Source: JBOGHU01 sp050742255 (GTDB lineage: Bacteria > Actinomycetota > Acidimicrobiia > Acidimicrobiales > CADCSY01). From it: a stretch of 12,324 bases of DNA. The position numbers and the translations under genes are program-made. The notes below the pieces were generated by a model. That model was not told where the DNA came from, ran no database searches, and was given only the letters and a program-made list of their open reading frames with translations. Location of the stretch: the NCBI GenBank assembly GCA_050742255.1, contig JBOGHU010000037.1, forward strand, positions 1 through 12,324, in the 5' to 3' direction. Positions 1-6,156 of the stretch are shown piece after piece. Each line of letters begins with the position of its first letter. The stretch's first letter is position 1.

Positions 1-1428
1 CGCCCCCGCCAGGGCGGCGGCGGCGGCGGCCACGAAGGGGCCGTCGCCCAGGCGTGCGTAGGGCGTGGTGCCGCGGCGCAGCTCCACCGGGGCCCGGAGG
101 ATTGTCCGCTGGCCCAGGTGGCTGCGCCGCCGCACCTCACCGTCCGGACCGATGACGGCCGAGAACCCGGTGGGGGCGGCCTGGAGCACCACCCGCCCCG
201 TCTCCAGGGCCCGCAGGCGGGCCGCCCCCAGCTCCAGGGCGGGCATCTGGGTGGTGGAGAACGACGAGGCGTTGGTGGGGACGAGCACCACCTCGGCCCC
301 GGCCGCCAGGGCGTCCCGGAGCCGCCGGGGGAAGAACACCTCGTAGGAGAGGGCCACGCCCAGGTCGCCTGCGGGGGTGACCAGGGACCCCGGCCCCTCG
401 CCGACGCGGGCGTCCCGGGGGACGGCACCCAGGTCGACCACCCGCTCCAGCACCGAGCGGAGCGGGATGTACTCGCCGAAGGGCACCCGCTGGTGCTTCT
501 CGTAGCTGTCGAGGACCTCTCCGTCCGGCCCCCAGGCCACGGCCAGGTTCCGGAAGCCGTCACCGTCTCCTTCCACCAGCCCCACGACCAGGGTCGCCCG
601 GAGGCGGCGGGCCAGGCCGGCGAGCTGGCGGCCCGTCGGCGTGCCAGTGACCTGCCCCGCCGCGTCGACCACGTCCTCGGGCCACACCACAAGGTCCTGG
701 TCCCCGGGGCGGAGCCTCCGGCTGGCCGCCAGGTGGGCGTCGAGCACCCGCCCGACGGGCGTGTCGGCGGCCCGCGTGCCCCGCTCGCCCCCACCCTGGA
801 CGAGGGCCACGTCGATGGACCCCGAGGCCCGTCCCCGGGGGGCGAGGGCGCCGGCCCCCGCCACGGTGGCCACGGTGGCCAACGCCAGGGACGCCAGCCC
901 CACCCCGGCCAGCCCCGCCCGGCGTCTGCCCACCCCGGCCAGGCCCACCCCGGCCAGGCCCACCAGGGCGGCCACCACCAGCCCGCCGCCCAGCCGGGAG
1001 GCCGGGGCCAGGGGACCGCCGACCTGGGTCTGGGCCAGGGTGGCGATGGGGACCCCGCCGAAGGGGACCACCCCCCGCAGGGCCTCGGCCAGGACCAGGC
1101 CGGCGGGGAAGCCCAGCGCCGGCCACCGCCTCGGGGGAACGGCCACCACCCCGGCGGTGAAGAGCGTCACCTCCACCACCACGGCCAGGGTGAAGCCGAC
1201 GGCGTGGAACTGGGCCATCCACAACAGCCCGGGGCCGAGGAAGGCGAGGCCGGCGGCCCCGCCGGCCAGGGCCCGTCCCCCCCACCCCCGCCCTCTCACC
1301 GCCCAGGCCACCAGCCCGGACCCGGCCAGGGCCAGCGGCCACCAGCCGAAGGGGGGGAGCCCTGCGGTCAGGCCCAGGCCCCCGACCAACCCCGCCGCGG
1401 CGGCGGCCCGGTGGCTAGCGCCGCGCAT
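1..1428 (-). CDS. lnt: Apolipoprotein N-acyltransferase (Lnt), C-terminus cut by window edge
   Basis: Membrane enzyme that N-acylates the N-terminal Cys of lipoproteins. The ATG at 1428 lies in a frame open to base 1 (476 codons), so the last few dozen residues are missing. The N-terminal ~200 residues are hydrophobic with the Lnt-like LPPFGWWPLA near residue 24 and several membrane segments. A nitrilase-type domain follows from about residue 207. Visible landmarks are VVWPED (Glu251), YEKHQRVPFGEYIPL (Lys311) and LSYEVFF (Ser361), then PTNASSF and ALETGRVVLQA. Glu251 and Lys311 match E. coli E267 and K335. The position of the catalytic Cys387 is Ser (codon 346-348, TCC). The start overlaps the end of hemY by 14 bases, which suggests translational coupling. 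Family assignment is firm; N-acyltransferase activity is uncertain because of the Ser. Confidence 0.93.
   Translation of the reverse strand, partial: MRGASHRAAAAAGLVGGLGLTAGLPPFGWWPLALAGSGLVAWAVRGRGWGGRALAGGAAGLAFLGPGLLWMAQFHAVGFTLAVVVEVTLFTAGVVAVPPRRWPALGFPAGLVLAEALRGVVPFGGVPIATLAQTQVGGPLAPASRLGGGLVVAALVGLAGVGLAGVGRRRAGLAGVGLASLALATVATVAGAGALAPRGRASGSIDVALVQGGGERGTRAADTPVGRVLDAHLAASRRLRPGDQDLVVWPEDVVDAAGQVTGTPTGRQLAGLARRLRATLVVGLVEGDGDGFRNLAVAWGPDGEVLDSYEKHQRVPFGEYIPLRSVLERVVDLGAVPRDARVGEGPGSLVTPAGDLGVALSYEVFFPRRLRDALAAGAEVVLVPTNASSFSTTQMPALELGAARLRALETGRVVLQAAPTGFSAVIGPDGEVRRRSHLGQRTILRAPVELRRGTTPYARLGDGPFVAAAAAALAGA
897..967. repeat. Short imperfect tandem repeat inside lnt
   Basis: The 15-base unit GCCCACCCCGGCCAG occurs twice in tandem at 928-942 and 943-957. 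A partial third copy starts at 958, and a near copy with one extra C lies at 897-912. In the lnt frame the unit encodes Leu-Ala-Gly-Val-Gly, so the repeat lengthens a small-residue membrane segment (LAGVGLAGVG). It may be a slippage-prone stretch that is tolerated because the residues remain hydrophobic. Confidence 0.6.
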
Positions 1429-2848
1429 GCCTCGCCGCAGCCCCTGCCCGAGGGCCCACCGAGGCGGCGGCCCGGCGACCCGAGGCGATGCAGGCGGGTA
1501 TGCCCGCCCCCGAGACGGCGGCCCCGGCCAGCGCCAGCCCGGGGAGGCGGGCGGCCAGGGCCGCCTCGACCCCGGCGACCCGCCGGAGGTGGCCGGGGGC
1601 GAACTGGGGGAACGCCCGCTCCCAGCGGGTGACCGCCCACGCCGACGGTCCGGTGGTGGCCCCGACGACCTGGTCCAGCTCGTGGTGGAGCCGCTCGACC
1701 AAGGGACCGTCGTCGAGGTCGAGCGGCCGGGGATCGCGGTGGCGACCGGCCGAGACCCGCAGCAGCTCCTGTCCCGGGACGGCGAGGTGGGGCCACTTGG
1801 CCGACGCCCACGAGCAGGCGGTCATCAGCCACCCCTCCCGCCGGGGGACCAGGAAGCCGCTGTCCCCCGGTGGTCGTCGGAGGGCGCCGGGGGGGTAGGC
1901 CATGGCCACCACGGCCACCGAGGCGTGCTCGACGCCGGCCAGGGTGGCGGCGGCCTCGGGGACCAGCGGCGCCAGCAGCTCGGCGGTGGCGTGGGCGGGG
2001 GTGGCCAGGACCACCGCGGCGGCGCCCAGGCGGTCGGGCACGCCTCGGGTGCCGGTCACCTCGACCACCCACCCGTCGCCGTCGGCGACCAGGGCCTCGG
2101 CCCGGGTGGCCGTGCGGACCCGGGCCCCGGCGTCACCCAGCCGCCGGGCCAGCCGGGCCACCAGGGTGCCCAGTCCCCCCGCCAGAGACCAGGACGCCGG
2201 GGCGGCGGCCGGCCCGCCGGTCACCTGGGTACGCCGGAGGGCCCGGGCGCCCAGCACCAGGCTGCGGTGCCGGGCGGCGTCGGCGAGGGCCGGCGCCGTC
2301 ACCGCCAGGCTGAGCCGGTCGCTGTCGCCGGCGTTGATCCCCCCCACCAGCGGGTCGACCAGGAGCTCGTGGGCCTGGGCGCCGAGCCTCCTCCGCACCA
2401 GCTTCCCCACCGCCTCGTCATTGTCACCGGCGCCGCGCCGGGGCGGCACCACCAGGTCCAGTCCGGCCCGGACCATCCCCAGAGGGGACAGGATCCGGGA
2501 CCGGGCCAGGGGGAGGGGGGCGGTGGGGACCCCGAGCACGAGCCCGGCGGGGAGGCGGCGCAGCCGACCCCGGGCCCACACCGAGGCGGTGGCGGCGGCG
2601 GAGGGGACGAGGCGGTCGGCCAGCCCCACCTCCCGGCACAGCCACACGTCCTCGGGGGCTCGGACCACGAAGGCGTCGGCGCCCCGGTCGAGGTCGACGC
2701 CGGCGAAGGGCTGGGTGCGGATCTTGCCCCCCAGCCGCCCATCGGCCTCCACCACGGTCACGGGTACGCCCAGGCCGACCAGGTCCCAGGCCGCGGCCAG
2801 CCCGGCGATGCCGCCGCCGACGACGACCACCGGTGCGGTCGGGGCCAC
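1415..2848 (-). CDS. hemY: Coproporphyrinogen III / protoporphyrinogen IX oxidase (HemY/CgoX)
   Basis: FAD-dependent oxidase of the porphyrinogen ring. In actinobacteria the family acts on coproporphyrinogen III, upstream of CpfC. The product is 477 residues, a normal length. The N-terminus VVVVGGGIAGLAAAWDL is the dinucleotide-binding motif, followed by VVEADGRLGGKIRT. A mid-protein block, VGKLVRRRLGAQAHELLVDPLVGGINAGD, and a C-terminal FAD-contact segment, LAGAAVSGAGIPACIASGRRAA, are typical of HemY. The start is GTG at 2848, three bases after the hemH stop. No Shine-Dalgarno is visible, so translation probably depends on re-initiation from hemH. The 3' end overlaps lnt by 14 bases. The actual substrate is inferred from the family and from the neighbouring CpfC-like hemH. 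Confidence 0.95.
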   Translation of the reverse strand: MAPTAPVVVVGGGIAGLAAAWDLVGLGVPVTVVEADGRLGGKIRTQPFAGVDLDRGADAFVVRAPEDVWLCREVGLADRLVPSAAATASVWARGRLRRLPAGLVLGVPTAPLPLARSRILSPLGMVRAGLDLVVPPRRGAGDNDEAVGKLVRRRLGAQAHELLVDPLVGGINAGDSDRLSLAVTAPALADAARHRSLVLGARALRRTQVTGGPAAAPASWSLAGGLGTLVARLARRLGDAGARVRTATRAEALVADGDGWVVEVTGTRGVPDRLGAAAVVLATPAHATAELLAPLVPEAAATLAGVEHASVAVVAMAYPPGALRRPPGDSGFLVPRREGWLMTACSWASAKWPHLAVPGQELLRVSAGRHRDPRPLDLDDGPLVERLHHELDQVVGATTGPSAWAVTRWERAFPQFAPGHLRRVAGVEAALAARLPGLALAGAAVSGAGIPACIASGRRAAASVGPRAGAAARHARR

Positions 2849-2851
2849 CGG

Positions 2852-3787
2852 CTAGCGGGCGGGGATGGCGGCGACGGCCCGGCCCACCCGTAGGGCGAGG
2901 GCGCCCAGGACGGTGGCGTCGTCGTTGGGCATGGCGGTCCGGGCCCAGGCCAGCCCCACCTCGCCGGCGACCCGCCGGGCCTCGACGTCGAGGTCGTAGA
3001 GCACCTCGAGGTGGTCGGAGACGAAGCCGCAGGGGCAGACCAGCACTCCCGTGGCCCGCCCGGTGGCGCCCAGGCGGCGGATCACGTGCCCGAGGTCGGG
3101 GCCCAGCCACGGCTCGGGCGTGCGCCCCGCGCTCTGCCACGCCACCGCCCAGCCCGGGCACGGGTCGAGGCCGACGCGGGTCGCCACCGCCGCCCCCGTC
3201 TCCCGCACCTGCCCGGGGTAGGGGTCGTCCCTCACCGCCCGCCGGGGAAGGGAGTGGGCGGTGAACAGGACCTTGGAGGCGGCGGGGAGGCGGGACCGGG
3301 CCGCCCGCACCTGGGCGACCAGGAAGTCCAGGTAGGCGGGCTCGAGGTGCCAGCTCTCGATGCCGGTGACCGCCACGTCCCCACCGCCGTGGGCAGCCCG
3401 GCGCCGGGCCCGGTCCAGGTACTGGCCCACGCTGGCGGCGGCGTAGTGGGGCGCCAGGACCAGGGCGACCAGGTGCCGGGCTCCGGCGGCGATGACGGCG
3501 TCGACGGCGTCCTCGATGAAGGGCGGGGCGTGCTTGTAGCCGAGGCGGACCGTGAACCGCCCCGGCTCCATGCCGTCCAGGGCGGCCTGGAGCCCGGCGG
3601 CCTGGGCCCGGCTGCGCCGGGCCAGGGGCGACACCCCGCCGATGGCGCGGTAGCGACGCCGGAGGTCGTCGAGGACCTCGGGTGGGGGAGGGCGGCCCCC
3701 CCGCACGCGGGTGTAGTAGGCCTCGACGTCGTCGGGGGAGGCGGGGGTGCCGTAGGCCATGGCCACCACCCCGACCGGCGGGCTCAT
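2852..3787 (-). CDS. hemH: Ferrochelatase, coproporphyrin type (HemH/CpfC)
   Basis: Inserts ferrous iron into coproporphyrin III (or protoporphyrin IX in other lineages). The product is 311 residues. The N-terminal GVVAMAYGTP and RYRAIGGVSPLARRSRAQ are typical of the monomeric Gram-positive type. The catalytic His178 is in FTAHSLP and Glu261 in SDHLEVLYDLD, matching B. subtilis H183 and E264. The only cysteines are Cys210 (DPCPGW), Cys251 and Cys253 (CPCGF). There is no C-terminal Cys cluster like that of the mycobacterial [2Fe-2S] enzymes. The ATG at 3787 is chosen because the alignable N-terminus begins there; it lies 11 bases after the hemE stop, with a 10-base palindrome (CGGGGCCCCG, 3788-3797) filling the gap. 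The upstream open frame overlaps hemE and is not coding. Confidence 0.95.
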   Translation of the reverse strand: MSPPVGVVAMAYGTPASPDDVEAYYTRVRGGRPPPPEVLDDLRRRYRAIGGVSPLARRSRAQAAGLQAALDGMEPGRFTVRLGYKHAPPFIEDAVDAVIAAGARHLVALVLAPHYAAASVGQYLDRARRRAAHGGGDVAVTGIESWHLEPAYLDFLVAQVRAARSRLPAASKVLFTAHSLPRRAVRDDPYPGQVRETGAAVATRVGLDPCPGWAVAWQSAGRTPEPWLGPDLGHVIRRLGATGRATGVLVCPCGFVSDHLEVLYDLDVEARRVAGEVGLAWARTAMPNDDATVLGALALRVGRAVAAIPAR

Positions 3788-3798
3788 CGGGGCCCCGC

Positions 3799-4839
3799 TC
3801 ACCCGCCCTCGATCTCGCCGTGGACCAGCTCGACGATGCGGGCGAGGACGTCGGGGTCGGTCTCGGGGAGGACGCCGTGGCCCAGGTTGAACACGTGGCC
3901 GGGCCCCTCCCCGGCCCGGCGCAGGACGTCGAGCACCCGGGGGGCGACGACCGGCCAGGGGGCCAGGCACACCGCCGGGTCGAGGTTGCCCTGCACCGCC
4001 ACCCCCGGGCCCAACCGGGCCCGGGCGGCGTCGAGGGGAACCCGCCAGTCGACGCCGACCACGTCGGGACCGGCCCCCGCCAGGAGGGGGAGGAGCTCGC
4101 CGGTGCCCACGCCGAACAGGACGCGGGGCACGCCCAGGTCGGCCAGGCTGGCCAGCACCCGGGTCGTCACCGGCAGCACGTGGGTGCGGTAGTCGTGGGG
4201 AGTCAGGGCGCCCACCCAGCTGTCGAAGAGCTGCACGGCCCGGGCCCCGGCCCCCACCTGCGAGCGCAGTGACGCCACCGCCAGGTCGGCCACGGAGTCG
4301 AGGAGCTGGCGGAACAGCACCGGCTGCCCCAGCATCATGGCCTTGGTCCGGGTGAAGGTCCGCGACGGGCGGCCTTCGACCAGGTAGCTGGCCACCGTGA
4401 AGGGGCCGCCGGCGAAGCCGATGAGCGGCACGTCGGGGGGGAGGGTGGCCGCCAGGGCCCGGACGGTCTCCAGCACCCACGGCGTGTCCAGCTCGGGTTC
4501 GAGGGGCCGGAGGCGGCGGAGATCGGAGGGACGGCGGAAGGGCGGGTCGGTCACCGGCCCGGTGCCGGGGACCAGCTCGGTCCCCGTCCCCACGGCGTGG
4601 GCGGGGACGGTGATGTCGGAGTACAGGATGGCGGCGTCGACCCCGTAGCGGCGCACCGGCTGGAGGGTCAGCTCCACCGCCATCTCCGGCTTCTTGACGG
4701 CGTCGAGGACGCCGCCCTCGCCCCGCAGCGCCCGGTACTCGGGGAGGGAGCGCCCGGCCTGGCGCATGAACCACACCGGGACCCGGCCGGCGGGCTGGCG
4801 TCGGTAGGCCAGCAGGACCGGGGCGGGGGTCGTGGCCAC
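3799..4839 (-). CDS. hemE: Uroporphyrinogen decarboxylase (HemE)
   Basis: Cytoplasmic enzyme that decarboxylates the four acetate side chains of uroporphyrinogen III to give coproporphyrinogen III. The product is 346 residues, a normal length. Visible motifs are VPVWFMRQAGRSLPEYR (substrate-binding Arg26 and Arg30), AAILYSDI (Asp75, the catalytic Asp), GFAGGPFTVASYLVEG, QLFDSWVGAL and the C-terminal FNLGHGVLPETDP with the conserved His. The start is GTG at 4839: no earlier in-frame start is near, there is no Shine-Dalgarno, and TACCGT ends 6 bases upstream, which fits a leaderless message. It is the first gene of the hemE-hemH-hemY-lnt run and probably has its own promoter separate from marR, 82 bases upstream. 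Confidence 0.96.
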   Translation of the reverse strand: MATTPAPVLLAYRRQPAGRVPVWFMRQAGRSLPEYRALRGEGGVLDAVKKPEMAVELTLQPVRRYGVDAAILYSDITVPAHAVGTGTELVPGTGPVTDPPFRRPSDLRRLRPLEPELDTPWVLETVRALAATLPPDVPLIGFAGGPFTVASYLVEGRPSRTFTRTKAMMLGQPVLFRQLLDSVADLAVASLRSQVGAGARAVQLFDSWVGALTPHDYRTHVLPVTTRVLASLADLGVPRVLFGVGTGELLPLLAGAGPDVVGVDWRVPLDAARARLGPGVAVQGNLDPAVCLAPWPVVAPRVLDVLRRAGEGPGHVFNLGHGVLPETDPDVLARIVELVHGEIEGG

Positions 4840-4845
4840 CGGGCC

Positions 4846-4851
4846 ACGGTA
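4846..4851 (-). promoter_or_regulatory. Putative leaderless -10 element of hemE
   Basis: TACCGT on the minus strand, 6 bases before the GTG at 4839. It matches TA(N)3T. The spacing would place the transcription start at the start codon. No clear -35; a palindrome (4853-4869) occupies the space just upstream. Confidence 0.5.
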
Positions 4852-4852
4852 A

Positions 4853-4869
4853 CCGCCGGGGCCCGGCGG
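4853..4869. promoter_or_regulatory. 17-base palindrome next to the hemE -10 element
   Basis: CCGCCGGG and CCCGGCGG are perfect inverted arms around a single G. The site lies between the marR stop (4922) and hemE, one base upstream of the proposed hemE -10. It could be an operator for a dimeric regulator, or, folded as a 6-base stem with a 5-base loop, a terminator for marR. Only two T residues follow on the minus strand, so intrinsic termination would be weak. Confidence 0.4.
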
Positions 4870-4921
4870 GCGCCCATCGCCGGGTGGATCCGGGGCAAGG
4901 CTCCAGCCGACCCCGACCGGC

Positions 4922-5410
4922 TCAGTCCGCCGCCGCCAGCGCCTGGTCGGAGGGCGTGCGGGCGTCCCGCAAGGTGCGGAGCAGGGTGACGAGGTGGTCC
5001 AGGGGCTCGGGCCCCAGCGGGGCGGCCAGGTGCCTCTCCAGGCTGGCCAGGTGACCGGGCAGGGCCGCCGCCAGCGCCTCCCCCCCGGCCTCGGTGAGCA
5101 CGGCGAAGGCGCCCCGGCGGTCCGAGGGGCACGACTCCCGGCGGACCAGGCCGGCGGCTTCGACCTGGTCGACCAGGCGGGTGAGGCCGCTGGTGCTGAG
5201 GGCGACCTGGGCGGCCAGGGCGTGCATGCGCAGGCGCCTGCCCGGGGTACGGGCCAGGCGGATGAGCACCTCGAGCCAGTGGAGGGTCAGGCCCGAGCGG
5301 GCCCCGAGGTCGTCCCCCACCGCGGCCACGACCGCGGCATGGGCTTCCAGGAGCATGCCGAAGGCGGTGATCCGCTGGTCGTCGAGGACGGGGGCGGGCT
5401 CAGGTGGCAC
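4922..5410 (-). CDS. MarR-family transcriptional regulator
   Basis: A 162-residue winged-helix repressor-type protein. The DNA-binding region includes LTLHWLEVLIRLARTPG, then the recognition segment STSGLTRLVDQVEAAGLVRRE and the wing CPSDRRGAFAVLTEAG with the family Asp-Arg-Arg. The single Cys in CPSDRRG lies at the wing; I do not infer a redox role from it. The start is GTG at 5408-5410, with TAGGCT ending 6 bases upstream and no Shine-Dalgarno, consistent with a leaderless message. It is divergent from the YceI gene, so yceI and itself are the likeliest targets. It also lies upstream of hemE on the same strand, so an effect on heme synthesis is possible. Ligand unknown. Confidence 0.9.
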   Translation of the reverse strand: MPPEPAPVLDDQRITAFGMLLEAHAAVVAAVGDDLGARSGLTLHWLEVLIRLARTPGRRLRMHALAAQVALSTSGLTRLVDQVEAAGLVRRESCPSDRRGAFAVLTEAGGEALAAALPGHLASLERHLAAPLGPEPLDHLVTLLRTLRDARTPSDQALAAAD

Positions 5411-5416
5411 CTGCCC

Positions 5417-5422
5417 AGCCTA
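5417..5422 (-). promoter_or_regulatory. Putative leaderless -10 element of marR
   Basis: TAGGCT on the minus strand, 6 bases (GGGCAG) before the GTG at 5410. It fits the TA(N)3T pattern seen at the other unit heads. No convincing -35. Confidence 0.5.
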
Positions 5423-5508
5423 GCTGTGCCCGGGAATAAGTGTAGAGGCAACCGTTGTTGACCCAGATGTTGCTGACACAAGCGAGCCCGCGAGCAAGCA
5501 AGCACCAC
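5423..5508. promoter_or_regulatory. Divergent marR/yceI control region with direct repeats
   Basis: The stretch is noticeably richer in A and T than the rest of the window. TTGTTGAC (5455-5462) and TTGCTGAC (5470-5477) form a direct repeat, 7 of 8 bases identical and 15 bases apart. CAAC-C-GTTG at 5449-5457 is a small inverted repeat overlapping the first copy. These are candidate operator half-sites for the MarR protein. The yceI promoter must lie here, but I cannot place its -10 with confidence. Confidence 0.4.
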
Positions 5509-5514
5509 GAGGAG
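5509..5514 (+). promoter_or_regulatory. Strong Shine-Dalgarno of yceI
   Basis: GAGGAG. From its AGGAG core it is 8 bases from the ATG at 5523, but overlaps the GTG at 5514 and is only 2 bases from the ATG at 5517. It therefore selects 5523 as the start. It is the clearest ribosome-binding site in the window. Confidence 0.75.
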
Positions 5515-5522
5515 TGATGACC

Positions 5523-6083
5523 ATGACCACCGTCCGTGACCTACCCGGCATCGACGTCCCCGTCGGGACCTGGGAGATCGACCCCAGCCACTCCGAGATC
5601 GGCTTCTCCGTCCGCCACCTGGGCATCGCCAAGGTGAGGGGGCGGTTCGGGAGCTTCTCGGGCCGGGTGACCGTGGCCGAGGAGGCGGAGCGGTCCTCGG
5701 TCGAGGTGAGCATCGACGCCGCCAGCATCGACACCCGGGACGACAAGCGCGACGGCCACCTCCGCAGCCCCGACTTCCTCGACGCCGAGCGCTTCCCCGC
5801 CCTGGGGTTCCGCTCCACGTCGGTGACGCGCACCGGCGACGACTGGGAGGTCGCCGGCCAGCTGACCATCCACGGCGAGACCCGTCCGGTGACGTTGCGG
5901 ACCAGCTTCGAGGGCCTGGTGGAAGACCCCTGGGGCAGCACCCGGGGCGCGCTCTCGGCCACCACCGAGATCAACCGGGAGGACTTCGGGCTCACCTGGA
6001 ACCAGGCGCTGGAGACCGGTGGCGTGATGGTGGGCAAGAACGTCCGGATCCACCTCGAGGTGGAGCTGGTCCGCCAGGGCTGA
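5523..6083 (+). CDS. YceI-family lipocalin-like protein
   Basis: A 186-residue beta-barrel protein of the YceI family; members of known structure bind long isoprenoid or amphipathic molecules. Landmarks in order are GTWEIDPSHSEIGFSVRHLG at the N-terminus, VRGRFGSFSGRV, VSIDAASIDTRDDKRDGHLR, SPDFLDAERFPALGFRSTSV, GQLTIHGETRPVTL and the C-terminal INREDFGLTWN with VGKNVRIHLEVELV. There is no signal peptide, so it is predicted to be cytoplasmic, unlike periplasmic E. coli YceI. Upstream in-frame starts at 5514 (GTG) and 5517 (ATG) are too close to the Shine-Dalgarno, so 5523 is chosen. It is divergent from marR and probably under its control. The true ligand and role are unknown. Confidence 0.92.
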   Translation: MTTVRDLPGIDVPVGTWEIDPSHSEIGFSVRHLGIAKVRGRFGSFSGRVTVAEEAERSSVEVSIDAASIDTRDDKRDGHLRSPDFLDAERFPALGFRSTSVTRTGDDWEVAGQLTIHGETRPVTLRTSFEGLVEDPWGSTRGALSATTEINREDFGLTWNQALETGGVMVGKNVRIHLEVELVRQG

Positions 6084-6103
6084 CCGCCTGGGGAGCCGAC
6101 CAG

Positions 6104-6119
6104 CCCGGGCCGCGCCGGG
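6104..6119 (+). terminator. Weak hairpin after yceI
   Basis: CCCGG (6104-6108) and CCGGG (6115-6119) can pair around a 6-base loop, 20 bases after the yceI stop. No T run follows. It may help end the yceI message before helD; short GC stems arise easily by chance in this DNA. Confidence 0.25.
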
Positions 6120-6138
6120 TCGTCGAGTCTGACCGGTC

Positions 6139-6144
6139 TAAGAT
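6139..6144 (+). promoter_or_regulatory. Putative -10 element of helD
   Basis: TAAGAT, 12 bases before the ATG at 6157. The spacing predicts a short leader of about 6 bases rather than a fully leaderless message. GGGTGA (6145-6150) might act as a poor Shine-Dalgarno. The palindrome GACCGGTC (6131-6138) lies directly upstream. Confidence 0.4.
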
Positions 6145-6156
6145 GGGTGACCCCCC

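Noticed and set aside
560..1342. A 260-codon minus-strand frame within lnt
   Set aside because: Out of frame with the Lnt motifs and very rich in Gly, Arg and Pro.
118..1632. Long open frames on the plus strand opposite lnt and hemY
   Set aside because: Their translations are low-complexity Gly/Pro/Arg/His strings. The minus strand carries clear Lnt and HemY motifs in register. This is a side effect of high GC.
3788..4774. N-terminal extension of hemH, giving a protein of about 640 residues
   Set aside because: The extension overlaps hemE in another frame and shows no domain. Ferrochelatase similarity begins at the ATG at 3787.
5447..5472. ECF-sigma promoter for yceI (GGCAACC ... GTTG)
   Set aside because: It loosely resembles a -35/-10 pair of that class, but the match is too weak and no sigma or anti-sigma gene is near.
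6084..6156. Rifamycin-associated element upstream of helD
   Set aside because: I looked for a long inverted repeat of the kind reported before rifamycin-response genes. I saw only the 8-base palindrome GACCGGTC and a short GC hairpin.
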